DNA of 64,000 nt from Taibaiella chishuiensis (GCF_003014535.1 NZ_PYGD01000001.1:1116001-1180000), one strand, 5' to 3'. Numbered from the stretch's first letter, positions 34,901-44,508 are shown. Translations and numbers: made by a program. The notes: generated by a model not told the origin, from the letters alone.

Positions 34901-34935
34901 AAAAAACCTCCTGGTTTGTACACCGGGAGGTTTTT
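34901..34935 (-). terminator. Terminator of the transketolase-half gene
   Basis: A 10-bp stem AAAAACCTCC / GGAGGTTTTT (34902-34911 with 34926-34935), with a T tract on the minus strand, lies 22 bases past the stop. Confidence 0.88.
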
Positions 34936-34956
34936 GTTTATAGAAAAAATTCAGGA

Positions 34957-35799
34957 TTAATAGTCGCCTACATTGCCTGCCAGCTCGCTAAGCGCTTGGG
35001 TAAGCTGGGCATCGTTAGGAGCAATACCATGCCACTCGTGGGTACCTTCCATAAAGGAAACGCCGCTACCCATTGCCGTATGCATCAGGATGCAGATGGG
35101 TTTGCCCTTACCGGTAAGCGCCTTGGCAGCAGCCAGGCTGGCCAGTACCTGCTCCATATCGTTGCCGTTTTCGAGATCCAGTACTTCCCAGCCAAAAGCT
35201 ACGAATTTGGCTTTCAGGTCGCCCAGGTCCATTACCATACTGGTAGGACCGTCGATCTGCTGGCCGTTATAATCTACGGTAGCGATCAGGTTATCTACTT
35301 TGTGGTGGGCGGCAAACATCATGGCTTCCCAGTTCTGGCCTTCCTGCAGTTCGCCGTCGCCGTGCAGCGAGTATACGATACGGTCGTCGTTATTCAGTTT
35401 TTTTGCCATAGCGGCGCCCAGCGCTACGCTCATGCCCTGGCCCAGCGAGCCGGAGGCAATACGTACACCCGGCAGGTGTTCGTGGGTAGCGGGGTGTCCC
35501 TGCAGGCGGGAGTTCAGTTGGCGGAAAGTAGCCAGCTCTTCTACGCGGAAGTAACCGCTGCGGGCCAGTACACTATAAAATACCGGGGAAATATGGCCGT
35601 TGGAGAGGAAAAACAGGTCCTCGCCCACGCCGTCCATATTAAAGGCCGGGTCGTGCTTCATCACTTCGAAATACAGGGCTACCAGAAAATCGCTGCAGCC
35701 TAAAGATCCACCGGGGTGGCCGCTTTGGGCACCATGCACCATCCGTACTATGTCGCGGCGAACCTGGGTTGCCATATCTTTCAATTGTTGAAGTTCCAT
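34957..35799 (-). CDS. Transketolase, N-terminal subunit
   Basis: The 280 residues cover only the thiamine-diphosphate-binding N-terminal half of a transketolase. HGAQSGHPGGSLGCSD near 22 carries the pyrophosphate-side residues. GHISPVFYSVLARSGYF, GSLGQGMSVALGAAMA and the HGDGELQEGQNWEAMMFA metal site are also present. Split transketolases work as a pair with a separate C-terminal (pyrimidine and C) subunit. That partner usually lies next door but is not in this window; the flanking genes are an MFS transporter and a DUF5606 protein. Confidence 0.9.
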   Translation of the reverse strand: MELQQLKDMATQVRRDIVRMVHGAQSGHPGGSLGCSDFLVALYFEVMKHDPAFNMDGVGEDLFFLSNGHISPVFYSVLARSGYFRVEELATFRQLNSRLQGHPATHEHLPGVRIASGSLGQGMSVALGAAMAKKLNNDDRIVYSLHGDGELQEGQNWEAMMFAAHHKVDNLIATVDYNGQQIDGPTSMVMDLGDLKAKFVAFGWEVLDLENGNDMEQVLASLAAAKALTGKGKPICILMHTAMGSGVSFMEGTHEWHGIAPNDAQLTQALSELAGNVGDY

Positions 35800-35925
35800 T
35801 GCGTTTTAAAAATTTTGTGCAAAAGTAAATATAATTCGAACAAAGTAAAAATAAGGGCCTCAAAAAAGAAGGAAAGCCCGGGGCGGAATTGATAATGTGT
35901 CCTGGGCAGATAATATCTTTTTTAC

Positions 35926-35959
35926 GTAAAAAGCGAAAGGAGGCCACCGGCCTCCTTTC
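35926..35959 (-). terminator. Terminator of the DUF5606 gene
   Basis: GAAAGGAGG pairs with CCTCCTTTC around a 7-base loop. The minus-strand 3' side is T-rich. It lies 23 bases past the stop. Confidence 0.82.
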
Positions 35960-35981
35960 TGTATAAAAGGTGCTGAAGCGG

Positions 35982-36620
35982 TTAGGCTTCTTCTTTTTTC
36001 TTTTTAGGTGCCGCTTTCTTAGCCGGTTTTTCTTCACCGTCTTCGGTTGTAGCCGCTTTCTTTTTAGCCGCTGCTTTTTTTACCGGTTTTTCTTCGCCTT
36101 CAGCAACCGCTTTTTTAGCTGCTGCTTTTTTCTTGGGCTTTGCTTCTTCGGTAGCTTCTTCCACTACGGCAACCTCTTCTGCGGCTACGGCTGCAGGCGC
36201 TTCGGTTTCGTCTTCAGGCTGGGCCTTCAGGTATTCGAACTTCAACAGGTCGTTATTTTTAAGCAGTTCGTACCATTTCAGGATCTTCCTGATATCGCTG
36301 GTATATACACGCTCTTCATCAAAATCAGGTAAAACTGTTTTGAAATATGCTTTGATTGCTTTATCGTCTTTTTTACTGTTCAGTTCTTTTACCTGGCCGT
36401 CGTTCTCTTTGATCTTTTCCAGCACTTCATGCAGACGGACATTTTCTCCGGTTGTATAGATCTCAATACTTTCCAGCGGCGTAATATGGTGGATACGTGC
36501 GGAAACGAATTTAACGCTCTTGTCAACCAGGCTGCGTACTATGGCACCATCATTTTTAGTGCTCATTAATTGATAAAGACCACCAAGGCCGGTCACTGAT
36601 ACTATTTGTCTATATTCCAT
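35982..36620 (-). CDS. DUF5606 protein with Ala/Lys-rich tail
   Basis: The 212-residue protein has a conserved N-terminal part (about 1-130) matching the Bacteroidota family DUF5606: QIVSVTGLGGLYQLMSTK, then ITPLESIEIYTTGENVRLHE, and LPDFDEERVYTSDIRKILKW. Residues 135-212 are low complexity, built of AAKK, EEKP and KKKAA units, and very basic like a histone H1 tail. This tail suggests nucleic-acid binding, but the family function is unproven. The 182-bp gap to the transketolase half holds its terminator. Confidence 0.85.
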   Translation of the reverse strand: MEYRQIVSVTGLGGLYQLMSTKNDGAIVRSLVDKSVKFVSARIHHITPLESIEIYTTGENVRLHEVLEKIKENDGQVKELNSKKDDKAIKAYFKTVLPDFDEERVYTSDIRKILKWYELLKNNDLLKFEYLKAQPEDETEAPAAVAAEEVAVVEEATEEAKPKKKAAAKKAVAEGEEKPVKKAAAKKKAATTEDGEEKPAKKAAPKKKKEEA

Positions 36621-36850
36621 AATTAATTAGCAAAAACCCGAATGGGCGAAAACAAACTTTTAAGGGGGGCAAAAGTAAAGAAAATTTTCATACAAAAAGA
36701 TGAAAAGTAAAATAGCCTGGAAATGCAGTATTGCAGTATGACCCGGGGAGGGGAGCCGGCGCTCCGTTCATTTTGCCGGAAAAGAAGGATCGCAGCCAAC
36801 TTCCGGGAGGCCGGGGGCAGTCTTGGCTGGTGGATAAAATACCCAACCCG

Positions 36851-38158
36851 ATGATGAAAAAAAAGACCCTTACGATGAAAAGTCCTCTTCGCCTGCTGCG
36901 CTTAGGCCTCCTGCTGCTGTGCCTGCTGACCGGTGCAGGCAGCGCTAGCGCCGGCGATACCCTGCGCGTACTGTTTATCGGTAACAGCTATACCGATGTC
37001 AATAACCTGCCCGAGGTAGTACGCAAACTGGCCAATGCCAGTGGCGACAGCCTCTATTATAAGGTCAGTGTACCCGGGGGAACAACCTTCGAACAACATG
37101 CGGCACTGCCCGCTACCGTAAACCTTATTGCCCAGGGCGGCTGGGATTACGTGGTACTGCAGGAGCAAAGCCAGCGGCCGTCTTTTAACGACGCCCAGGT
37201 AGCCAATGAAGTATATCCCTATGCCCGCAAGCTCGACAGCCTGGTGCATGTATACACGCCTTGTGCCAAAACGGTGTTTTATATGACCTGGGGCCGTAAG
37301 AACGGCGATGCGGGCAACTGTGCCGTATGGCCGCCGGTATGTACCTACCAGGGCATGGATAGCCTGCTGCAACTGCGTTACAGCATTATGGCACAACAAA
37401 ACAATGCGATGATAAGTCCGGTAGCCAAAGTATGGCGCCGGCTGCGCAACACCACAGGCGCGCCCGAGCTCTACCAGGCCGACGAGAGCCACCCTTCGCC
37501 TGCAGGTACCTATGCGGCGGCGCTTAGCTTTTACAGCCTGTTCTTTAACAAAAACCCGGAAAGCAATACCTTCAATTTTTCGCTCACAGCCGCACAGGCA
37601 GCCCTGATCAGGACGGCCGCCAAAACCGTGGTGTACGATAGCCTGGGGTATTGGAAACGTTTTTCCTCCTGGCCCTGGATCGATTCCATCGGTTATACCC
37701 GTACCGGCAATGCCTTTACTTTCAGTGGCGTGAACCCACGTAATGTACTGGGCTATAGCTGGAACTTCGGCGATGGCAGCCCGGGCGCTACCCAGCCGGC
37801 GCCTACACATACTTTTGCCACAGCGGGCAATTACAATGTATGCGTTACGGTGAGGAATACCTGCGATACCGTTACTTATTGCCGCACCGTCAACGCCGGC
37901 ACAACGGGTATTACCGGGCCCGATCCCCTGCAGTATGTAGCTGTTTATCCTAACCCGGTAAAAGATAAAGTGCAGGTTACCGGGTTGCAGACCCCGGTGT
38001 CGTTTACGCTGGGCAATACGGCCGGTGTGCTGGTCCGCAGCGGTAGCCTGTCGGGTAAGCAGGCCTGGATCGATATGTCGGTTTTACCGCCAGGCCTCTA
38101 CTTTTTGAAATTGCAAACGAGTACCGGCGCCGTTAAAGTGCTGACGCTGGTTAAATAA
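36851..38158 (+). CDS. Secreted SGNH-type hydrolase with PKD domain and T9SS sorting domain
   Basis: The ATG at 36851 (or 36854) gives MKKKTLTMKSPLRLL and a signal peptide ending GSASAGD. The frame from 36731 has no signal in front and is rejected. Residues 30-270 resemble an SGNH/DUF4886 esterase: VLFIGNSYTDVNNLP holds the nucleophile Ser, and ADESHPSPAGTYAAA the Asp-His pair. A PKD domain follows (GYSWNFGDGSPGA, THTFATAGNYNVCVTV), then a type A sorting domain (YPNPVKDKVQV to LPPGLYFLKL). The likely role is a surface or secreted esterase on polysaccharides, exported by T9SS. Confidence 0.85.
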   Translation: MMKKKTLTMKSPLRLLRLGLLLLCLLTGAGSASAGDTLRVLFIGNSYTDVNNLPEVVRKLANASGDSLYYKVSVPGGTTFEQHAALPATVNLIAQGGWDYVVLQEQSQRPSFNDAQVANEVYPYARKLDSLVHVYTPCAKTVFYMTWGRKNGDAGNCAVWPPVCTYQGMDSLLQLRYSIMAQQNNAMISPVAKVWRRLRNTTGAPELYQADESHPSPAGTYAAALSFYSLFFNKNPESNTFNFSLTAAQAALIRTAAKTVVYDSLGYWKRFSSWPWIDSIGYTRTGNAFTFSGVNPRNVLGYSWNFGDGSPGATQPAPTHTFATAGNYNVCVTVRNTCDTVTYCRTVNAGTTGITGPDPLQYVAVYPNPVKDKVQVTGLQTPVSFTLGNTAGVLVRSGSLSGKQAWIDMSVLPPGLYFLKLQTSTGAVKVLTLVK

Positions 38159-38217
38159 ATACCGCTTAGGGTTGTGGAAGATCCCGTCTTAAAAGGAAAT
38201 CTTCCGGCCTGGAACGC

Positions 38218-38264
38218 AAGGCCGCAGGTGGAGTCAAAATCCATGCCTGCGGCCTTATTTTTTG
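38218..38264 (+). terminator. Intrinsic terminator of the SGNH hydrolase gene
   Basis: AAGGCCGCAGG pairs with CCTGCGGCCTT across a 17-base loop and is followed by a T-rich tract. Confidence 0.8.
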
Positions 38265-38412
38265 AGACCAGGTATTAAAGTTGGCAATGCGTCCCAGGGG
38301 AAATGACGATTGTATTAATTAGGGCATCTCTTGCGTCGTCTTGTCTTACAATCATTATTTTAGTACCGGCATAAAGCCATAACCCTTACTCAAATCCCTC
38401 AAAACACAACTC

Positions 38413-40458
38413 ATGACAAAACACAAAATCCTGATGCTGGCCCTTATGGTGCTGGTCACAGCCCTGCGCGCGACAGGGCAATGCCCGACGGTACTGGTCT
38501 TCAATCCTTCGAACCCCGACCATACAAACCTGTCTACGATCTTATCGCTTGATATCAAGGAAGACTTTTGCGCCCTAGGTAATGGTACAGATAACGACCA
38601 GGCAGCCTTTGAGGCAGCCAGTACTTTTATTAAAAAAAGAGGCGGATACACCAAGCTGGTTATACCTGCCGGTACTTACCGGGTAGGCAGGCAGGCTCAT
38701 GGTTTTGATGGTTGGTATGACTACCCGGTTCACGTATTACCCCTCGAATTTGTCAAAAACGTAACGGTAACGGGTATTGGGATGCCTACGATTCAGTATG
38801 TGGATGGCCTCAGGTATGGATACTTTGATCCTGCGACCGACCTTCCTACGGATATTGACATTTTTGCCACCGGCAACCTGCTTTCTTACACAGCGCGGGT
38901 AGGGGATATGTTCCGGATTGTAGGCGCAGAAAATATCGCTATCAGCAATCTCCGGCTGGATGGTAACCTGTATCCCGGCAAGATGGTTATTGGTGGCAGG
39001 CATAACAATCCTGCACACTTTGTCGGTATCCAGGAAGGGTACAGCGGCTTTGACGTGCTTTTTTCGAGAGGGATACACATCGATAATGTTATTGCCAAAC
39101 GGTTCGGATTGGATGGGTTCCTGCTGGAAGATCATGCAGTGGCGGGATCTCCTAAAGCCGGATTGGTATACCTCAATAATTTTCACGCAGATTCAAATGG
39201 AAGGCAGGGCGCCAGTTTTGTAGGTGGTGACTCCATCTTTGTAAATGGATCAAGCTTTAAAAACAGCGGGATGGGCGAAATTACTTACTCCGGCCTGCAG
39301 GCAGGTATTGATATTGAACCCGACCAGTTGGGACAAACATCCCGGCAGTTTTTCTTCACGGATTGCCTCTTCGAAAATAACCGCAATACCAATATCTCGA
39401 TTATTTCAGGGGTGGGTTATGTCGAAGACGTCTATTTTTTACGTTGCAAAAGTATTAACATCGGGCAAAACGGTAACACGGCGCCCACAGGCAGCACGTC
39501 TTTTAACAACATAGCTTTAGATATCGGCGCACGGAAGAATTTAAACTTTACAGATTGCGAATTTTACGGCTACGTGCTGATTTCAAAAGGCTACTCCGGT
39601 AACAACAGTGCCGAAGACGGTAATAAATTTATGCGCTGCCTGTTTACGGATTGCTACCAGAAGAAAGTCAACTGGTATGAAGTTTTTCAAAACGTATATT
39701 ACCCTAAATGCAGCCTTGTCCGGCAGCATATCAGTAATATAAGCACACCCCTTATGTACGCTCCCGCAAGAAGCTACAACAATATATGGGAGTACGTGAC
39801 TATCGATAGTAGTGTTTTTGACGTTTACGACCGTCGTCCCTGGTTGAATGTCTCTGCCTCTATCGACAAACCGTCCATTATAAAAAATTCAACCGTGTAT
39901 ATAAACAGTCCCTCAGGACCGGGAAGCCCCATCGTCGAAACGGTTGTATTAAGCGATACCCAGCTATTGACATCCAATCTTAAGGTTGTTATGTATAGCA
40001 ATCAGCGTTATATTCACGATGGCGTGGAGGTTGCGGGTCCCTCCGGTACAACCACGTCCTGGGGGTCTGATGTATTCCACCGTTGGTACGATTCCCCTTA
40101 TGGCGGCCCTAACGAATGCATTGATTCGATGTTGACAGATTGCGATACCCTGTTGCCCCCCATAGATTCCAATTTAACCAACGCAATGAGGAAAGGTGCT
40201 TTGAAAAGCACAGCAAATGCTGGTTACCAGCTCTATCCTAACCCTGCAAGGGCAAACCGTTTCGACCTGCGCAACCTCGATGGTACGGTACTTTATTTCG
40301 AACTGCTGAGCGCCAATGGCCGTTCAATAGCGCGGGGAAGCGTAGCCGGTTATACCACCCAAGGCTTTAACTTACCGCAGTTGAGTGCCGGTATTTATTA
40401 CCTGAAGATCATACAGGCTAATGCCGTACGGGTAGAAAAGATTGTGCTCCAGCCTTAA
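38413..40458 (+). CDS. Secreted right-handed beta-helix protein with T9SS sorting domain
   Basis: The 681-residue protein has a signal peptide (MTKHKILMLALMVLVTALRA, cleavage near TGQC). Residues 40-450 look like a pectate-lyase-type parallel beta-helix: FCALGNGTDNDQAAFEAAST is the usual N-terminal cap of such folds, followed by repeated rungs such as VTVTGIGMPTIQYVDG, NIAISNLRLDGNLYP and HIDNVIAKRFGLDGFLLED. The last 80 residues are a T9SS sorting domain (YPNPARANRFDLRN, SAGIYYLKII). It probably binds or cleaves a polysaccharide outside the cell; catalytic residues are not evident. Its composition looks somewhat more AT-rich than the neighbouring hydrolase gene, judged by eye. Confidence 0.82.
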   Translation: MTKHKILMLALMVLVTALRATGQCPTVLVFNPSNPDHTNLSTILSLDIKEDFCALGNGTDNDQAAFEAASTFIKKRGGYTKLVIPAGTYRVGRQAHGFDGWYDYPVHVLPLEFVKNVTVTGIGMPTIQYVDGLRYGYFDPATDLPTDIDIFATGNLLSYTARVGDMFRIVGAENIAISNLRLDGNLYPGKMVIGGRHNNPAHFVGIQEGYSGFDVLFSRGIHIDNVIAKRFGLDGFLLEDHAVAGSPKAGLVYLNNFHADSNGRQGASFVGGDSIFVNGSSFKNSGMGEITYSGLQAGIDIEPDQLGQTSRQFFFTDCLFENNRNTNISIISGVGYVEDVYFLRCKSINIGQNGNTAPTGSTSFNNIALDIGARKNLNFTDCEFYGYVLISKGYSGNNSAEDGNKFMRCLFTDCYQKKVNWYEVFQNVYYPKCSLVRQHISNISTPLMYAPARSYNNIWEYVTIDSSVFDVYDRRPWLNVSASIDKPSIIKNSTVYINSPSGPGSPIVETVVLSDTQLLTSNLKVVMYSNQRYIHDGVEVAGPSGTTTSWGSDVFHRWYDSPYGGPNECIDSMLTDCDTLLPPIDSNLTNAMRKGALKSTANAGYQLYPNPARANRFDLRNLDGTVLYFELLSANGRSIARGSVAGYTTQGFNLPQLSAGIYYLKIIQANAVRVEKIVLQP

Positions 40459-40468
40459 GGAGCAGATG

Positions 40469-40510
40469 ATAACAAAGGGTTCCGGGCATATACCCGGAAC
40501 CCTTTGTTAT
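40469..40510. terminator. Long perfect inverted repeat after the beta-helix gene
   Basis: An 18-bp perfect stem (ATAACAAAGGGTTCCGGG and its complement) has a 6-base loop and begins 10 bases past the stop. No T run follows, so it may work as a factor-assisted terminator or a 3'-end stabiliser. Confidence 0.65.
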
Positions 40511-40732
40511 TGGGACGTTTCAATTGGAAAGAAAAACGACTAATCTGTTTGCCGTTGAAGCTGCGTTGGTGTGTATTAGTGTGTTGTACGGCAAGGATAT
40601 ATACCAGGAACAACCGTATTTTTTTATCGGGTGAAATAAGCTACCGGGGCTGTAAAGGATACTGGCCGATTACTTATTTTGAGCTGCGGGACGGTCGTTT
40701 GAAAAATTTATTCAAAAAAATATAATTTATTT
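40511..40732. other. Non-coding stretch before the ribosomal operon
   Basis: I see no gene here. A 73-codon frame starting with TTG at 40504 begins within the inverted repeat, shows no family features and stops just before the ribosomal promoters. Composition becomes AT-rich toward 40.7 kb. Confidence 0.55.
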
Positions 40733-40764
40733 TTGGAATTATTTGGGTAATAACACTACCTTTG
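40733..40764 (+). promoter_or_regulatory. Ribosomal operon promoter P1
   Basis: TTG (40733-40735), 21 bases, then TACCTTTG (40757-40764), continued as CCGCCC. The predicted leader to rpsJ is about 100 bases. Confidence 0.72.
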
Positions 40765-40806
40765 CCGCCCAATAGCAAGTGTAAAAGGGAAATTTTAAAA
40801 ATAATT

Positions 40807-40836
40807 TTGTTATTTTGAAATATACCTCTACCTTTG
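40807..40836 (+). promoter_or_regulatory. Ribosomal operon promoter P2
   Basis: TTG (40807-40809), exactly 19 bases, then TACCTTTG (40829-40836). The predicted start near 40842 lies inside the longest reading frame and shows that rpsJ must start at 40872. Confidence 0.78.
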
Positions 40837-40871
40837 CAGTCCCAAAAATTTTAACAAGGAAGTTTTTTGAT

Positions 40872-41177
40872 ATGTCACAGCGTATTCGCATTAAGCTAAA
40901 GTCTTACGACCACAATTTAGTAGATAAATCTGCAGAAAAAATCGTTAAGACTGTTCGTAATACAGGCGCCGTAGTAACTGGTCCTATTCCACTGCCTACG
41001 GATAAGAAAATATTTACCGTGCTGCGTTCTCCGCACGTAAATAAAAAAGCACGTGAGCAGTTCCAGTTGTGCACGCACAAGCGCCTTTTGGATATTTACA
41101 CTTCATCTTCACGTACGGTGGATGCATTGTCTAAATTAGACCTCCCCAGCGGTGTAGAAGTAGAAATCAAAGCGTAA
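40872..41177 (+). CDS. rpsJ: 30S ribosomal protein uS10
   Basis: From the ATG at 40872, 101 residues beginning [20 protein letters not shown] give a standard uS10, with [21 protein letters not shown] and the closing [11 protein letters not shown]. It sits in the 30S head and also serves NusB in antitermination. It is the first gene of the operon here, driven by two promoters, rather than following fusA. Confidence 0.97.
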   Translation: MSQRIRIKLKSYDHNLVDKSAEKIVKTVRNTGAVVTGPIPLPTDKKIFTVLRSPHVNKKAREQFQLCTHKRLLDIYTSSSRTVDALSKLDLPSGVEVEIKA

Positions 41178-41434
41178 CAGTTGCCTGTTTTCTGAACAGA
41201 AAGATTATTACAAGAGTGAAAGCGAAAGCGCAAATTGTTCTTTAAAAGAAATAAAATTAGTAGCTAATCCCGCTACCGTGAATAAATCCCCAGTGGTTCA
41301 CAGGTAATTCGGGCGCTTGGCCAGGGAGCAGGCATCAGTTCTGACTTTCCATTAGCCCATAAATTAAAAATAATTATGTGGACGAGATAAGGATATAAAC
41401 TTATACTATCGACTCTGCAATAAATAAAAAAACA
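41178..41434 (+). promoter_or_regulatory. Long leader of rplC with potential stem-loops
   Basis: This 257-base spacer is the longest in the operon. It contains CTGTT/AACAG (41184-41199), ATTAG/CTAAT (about 41256-41269) and GTGAA/TTCAC (about 41278-41302) arms. No promoter match or coding frame is clear. It could be a site for ribosomal-protein feedback, which remains inference. Confidence 0.4.
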
Positions 41435-42055
41435 ATGAAAGGTATTATTGGCAAAAAAATCGGCATGACTAGCGTGTTCGAATCTAATGGAAAGCAGGTG
41501 TCCTGCACCATTATCGAGGCCGGACCTTGCGTAGTAACGCAAAAGAAAACAGTCGAAACCGACGGGTACGAAGCCTTACAAATAGCTTATGGTGAGCGTA
41601 AAGAAAAAAATACGCCGAAAGCACTGCTTAACCACTTCGCCAAAGCTAATACAGACCCCAAATCTGTTGTAAAAGAAATCCGTAATAGTTCCATTGATAA
41701 ACAAGTTGGTGAAAGCATTACCTGCGACATCTTCGCCGAAGGCGAAAAGGTGAGCGTAATTGGTACGTCCAAAGGTAAAGGTTTTCAGGGTGTAGTTAAG
41801 CGTCACGGCTTCGGCGGTGTGGGCGAGGCTTCACATGGTCAGCACGACCGTCAGCGCGCTCCGGGTTCTATCGGTGGCTCATCTTATCCTTCCCGTGTAT
41901 TTAAAGGTATGCGTATGGCTGGCCGTATGGGTGGCGATCGCGTTAAGGTGAAAGCGTTGAAAGTAATGAAAGTTTTCCCTGAACAAAATTATATTTTAGT
42001 AAGCGGTTCAGTTCCTGGTCATAACGGTGCTATCGTTCTTATTCAAAATAATTAA
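41435..42055 (+). CDS. rplC: 50S ribosomal protein uL3
   Basis: A 206-residue uL3: [20 protein letters not shown] at the start, [17 protein letters not shown], the loop [20 protein letters not shown] that reaches toward the peptidyl-transferase centre, and [15 protein letters not shown]. One of the first proteins to bind 23S rRNA. The Gln/His-rich loop that PrmB methylates in other bacteria is kept. Confidence 0.97.
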   Translation: MKGIIGKKIGMTSVFESNGKQVSCTIIEAGPCVVTQKKTVETDGYEALQIAYGERKEKNTPKALLNHFAKANTDPKSVVKEIRNSSIDKQVGESITCDIFAEGEKVSVIGTSKGKGFQGVVKRHGFGGVGEASHGQHDRQRAPGSIGGSSYPSRVFKGMRMAGRMGGDRVKVKALKVMKVFPEQNYILVSGSVPGHNGAIVLIQNN

Positions 42056-42098
42056 TTAGCCGGTTCTCTTATTAGCTAATTATCCAAAATAACAAAAA

Positions 42099-42737
42099 AT
42101 GCAAATCGAAGTATTAAATAGCAAAGGCGAAAAAACAGGACGTAGCGTTGAGTTACCGGAAGATATCTTCAACATTGAGCCTAACGATCACGTTATTTAC
42201 CTTTCCGTAAAGCAATACCTTGCCGCACAACGTTTAGGTACACACAAAACCAAAACCCGTGCTGAGGTTAAGGGTTCTTCCCGCAAGCTGCACCGCCAGA
42301 AAGGTACCGGTGGTTCCCGTAAAGGTAACATCCGTAACCCTTTGTATAAAGGTGGTGGTACCGTTAACGGTCCTTTACCGCACCGTTACGATTTCAAGCT
42401 GAACCGTAAAGTAAAAGATCTGGCTAAAATGTCTGCCCTGACTTACAAAGCACGCGAAAGCAAGATCGTTGTGGTGGAAGATCTGAAACTCGAAAAGCCC
42501 AATACCAAAACGTTCCTGGGTGTATTGAATGGTCTGAATGTAGCCGGTAAAAAAGTACTGATGATCAACTCCGATTACGATCAGAACCTTTACCTGAGCA
42601 GCCGCAACGTACCTCGCGTAAAAAGCAGCGTACTGAGCGACATCAATACTTATGATATCGTAAACGCCAACACCCTGCTGTTTACCGAAAGCGCAGCTAA
42701 GATTTTTACCGAAGAACCGGTAGAAGTAGCGGGATAA
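42099..42737 (+). CDS. rplD: 50S ribosomal protein uL4
   Basis: A 212-residue uL4. KTRAEVKGSSRKLHRQKGTG and GNIRNPLYKGGGTVNGPLPH form the extended loop that lines the exit tunnel. The remaining globular part is intact. uL4 is the S10-operon autoregulator in Gammaproteobacteria; no such role is known in this phylum. Confidence 0.97.
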   Translation: MQIEVLNSKGEKTGRSVELPEDIFNIEPNDHVIYLSVKQYLAAQRLGTHKTKTRAEVKGSSRKLHRQKGTGGSRKGNIRNPLYKGGGTVNGPLPHRYDFKLNRKVKDLAKMSALTYKARESKIVVVEDLKLEKPNTKTFLGVLNGLNVAGKKVLMINSDYDQNLYLSSRNVPRVKSSVLSDINTYDIVNANTLLFTESAAKIFTEEPVEVAG

Positions 42738-42814
42738 GATCAGGACGCGTTATGCGCGGCTCAAAATACTAAAAACACGGATCGGCTTACAAGCTGGTTA
42801 TAAATTTAATAACA

Positions 42815-43111
42815 ATGAGACTTTCAGAAGTATTGCTTCGCCCCAAGGTAACTGAAAAGGTAAACGGTCAGATGGAAAAACAAAACCGTTACACTTTTGT
42901 GGTGGACAAGCGTTCTAACAAATTAGAAATCAAAGCAGCGGTTGAAGAGTTCTATAACGTTAAGGTTGCGCAAGTAAACACTATCGTTGTACCTGCCAAG
43001 AGCAAGAGTCGTTTTACAAAAGCCGGTTTCATCTCCGGTCGTAAACCTTCCTTCAAAAAAGCAGTAGTAACTCTGGTTGAAGGAGAAACAATCGATTTGT
43101 TTGCGTTTTAA
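42815..43111 (+). CDS. rplW: 50S ribosomal protein uL23
   Basis: A 98-residue uL23: SEVLLRPKVTEKVNGQME, YTFVVDKRSNKLEIKAAVEE and the loop VPAKSKSRFTKAGFISGRKP. It lies at the tunnel exit and docks trigger factor and SRP. The 91-base spacer after it contains a GATCGG/CCGATC hairpin. Confidence 0.96.
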   Translation: MRLSEVLLRPKVTEKVNGQMEKQNRYTFVVDKRSNKLEIKAAVEEFYNVKVAQVNTIVVPAKSKSRFTKAGFISGRKPSFKKAVVTLVEGETIDLFAF

Positions 43112-43202
43112 TGGATCGGCAATAACATCCGATCTCTGATCATAAAAATTATAAAATTCAGTCGGTTCTTATCAGAAAACCTGGCTGTCAAATAAACAAA
43201 AG

Positions 43203-44054
43203 ATGCCTTTACGTAAATATAAACCGACCACAGCTGGTACTCGTTGGAGAGTAGGTAACGCATTTGCCGAAATTACTACTGACAAGCCTGAAAAAAGCCT
43301 GTTAGCTTCTAAGAAAAGCACTGCTGGTCGTAATAGCCAGGGACGTATGGTAATGCGCTACATGGGTGGCGGTCATAAAAAACATTATCGTATCATCGAT
43401 TTCAAACGTGACAAGAAAGAAGTTCCTGCCACTGTTAAAACAATCGAATACGATCCGAACCGTACCGCGTTTATCGCCCTGCTGTCTTATGCTGATGGTG
43501 AAAAACGTTATATCATCGCTCCCCAGGGTCTGGAAGTTGGCGCTACCGTAGTAAGCGGCGACAACGTTGCTCCTGAAGTTGGTAACGCGCTGTTGCTGAA
43601 AAACATGCCACTTGGTACTGTAATTCACAACATCGAGCTGCAGCCTGGTAAAGGTGGCGCTATGGCCCGCTCTGCAGGTACTTATGCCCAGCTGAACGCG
43701 AAAGAAGATAAATATGTAGTACTGAAAATGCCATCTGGCGAACTGCGTAAAGTACTGGCTACCTGCATCGCAACTGTAGGTATCGTATCCAACAGCGACC
43801 ACGCCCTGCAGTCTATGGGTAAAGCCGGCCGTAACCGTTGGAGGGGTATCCGCCCCCGTACCCGTGGCGTAGCGATGAACCCTGTAGATCACCCGATGGG
43901 TGGTGGTGAAGGTAAATCTTCAGGTGGTCACCCACGCAGCCGTACCGGTAAATACGCTAAAGGTGAGAAAACCCGCAGCCTGACTAAAGACTCTAACCGC
44001 CTGATCATTCAGCGTCGCGATGGTAAGAAGTTGTCCGGTAAAGCTAAAAAATAA
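43203..44054 (+). CDS. rplB: 50S ribosomal protein uL2
   Basis: A 283-residue uL2, the usual size plus a few residues. It has [14 protein letters not shown] at the start, [20 protein letters not shown] and the conserved [20 protein letters not shown] containing the His close to the peptidyl-transferase centre. It is needed for subunit joining. Confidence 0.98.
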   Translation: MPLRKYKPTTAGTRWRVGNAFAEITTDKPEKSLLASKKSTAGRNSQGRMVMRYMGGGHKKHYRIIDFKRDKKEVPATVKTIEYDPNRTAFIALLSYADGEKRYIIAPQGLEVGATVVSGDNVAPEVGNALLLKNMPLGTVIHNIELQPGKGGAMARSAGTYAQLNAKEDKYVVLKMPSGELRKVLATCIATVGIVSNSDHALQSMGKAGRNRWRGIRPRTRGVAMNPVDHPMGGGEGKSSGGHPRSRTGKYAKGEKTRSLTKDSNRLIIQRRDGKKLSGKAKK

Positions 44055-44143
44055 TTCATAACCCCCCGGGGTATATAATAACACGATAAAATGGATAGTG
44101 AGGCTCCGGCCTCATTATCAAATCATCAAAACACCAAATAACA

Positions 44144-44413
44144 ATGGGTCGTTCAATTAAAAAGGGTCCTTATATAGACCACAATCTGGAAGAGAAAGTA
44201 TTAAAAATGAATGAGGCGGGCGGAAAGAAATCTGTCGTGAAGACCTGGAGCCGCCGTTCTACGATCAGCCCTGATTTCGTAGGTCATACATTTGCAGTGC
44301 ACAATGGCAACAAATTTATCCCTGTGTACGTAACAGAGTACATGGTAGGTCATAAATTAGGTGAGTTCGCTCCTACCCGTAACTTCCGTGGTCACGGTGG
44401 TAGCAAGAAATAA
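44144..44413 (+). CDS. rpsS: 30S ribosomal protein uS19
   Basis: An 89-residue uS19: [40 protein letters not shown] and the C-terminal [15 protein letters not shown]. It pairs with uS13 at the head-to-50S contact. The following 95-base spacer carries two hairpins, the second ending 4 bases before the rplV ATG. Confidence 0.97.
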   Translation: MGRSIKKGPYIDHNLEEKVLKMNEAGGKKSVVKTWSRRSTISPDFVGHTFAVHNGNKFIPVYVTEYMVGHKLGEFAPTRNFRGHGGSKK

Positions 44414-44473
44414 TCATAAATAGTCTCCCTTCCTCCTGTAACAGGAGCAGGCAATAATAAAATAATTAACTAA

Positions 44474-44505
44474 CCTTAAATATAAAGTCCCCCCGGGGAT
44501 TAAGG
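44474..44505 (+). promoter_or_regulatory. Hairpin directly before the rplV start codon
   Basis: CCTTAA pairs with TTAAGG outside TCCCC-CC-GGGGA (44474-44479 and 44500-44505). It ends 3 bases before the ATG at 44509, so it could shield the start in the messenger. Confidence 0.5.
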
Positions 44506-44508
44506 TAT

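Noticed and set aside
36731-36850. N-terminal extension of the SGNH hydrolase
   Set aside because: It would bury the signal peptide; the start at 36851 or 36854 is in the right place.
40504-40725. 73-codon frame before the ribosomal operon
   Set aside because: It begins with TTG within a perfect inverted repeat, has no family features and overlaps nothing conserved.
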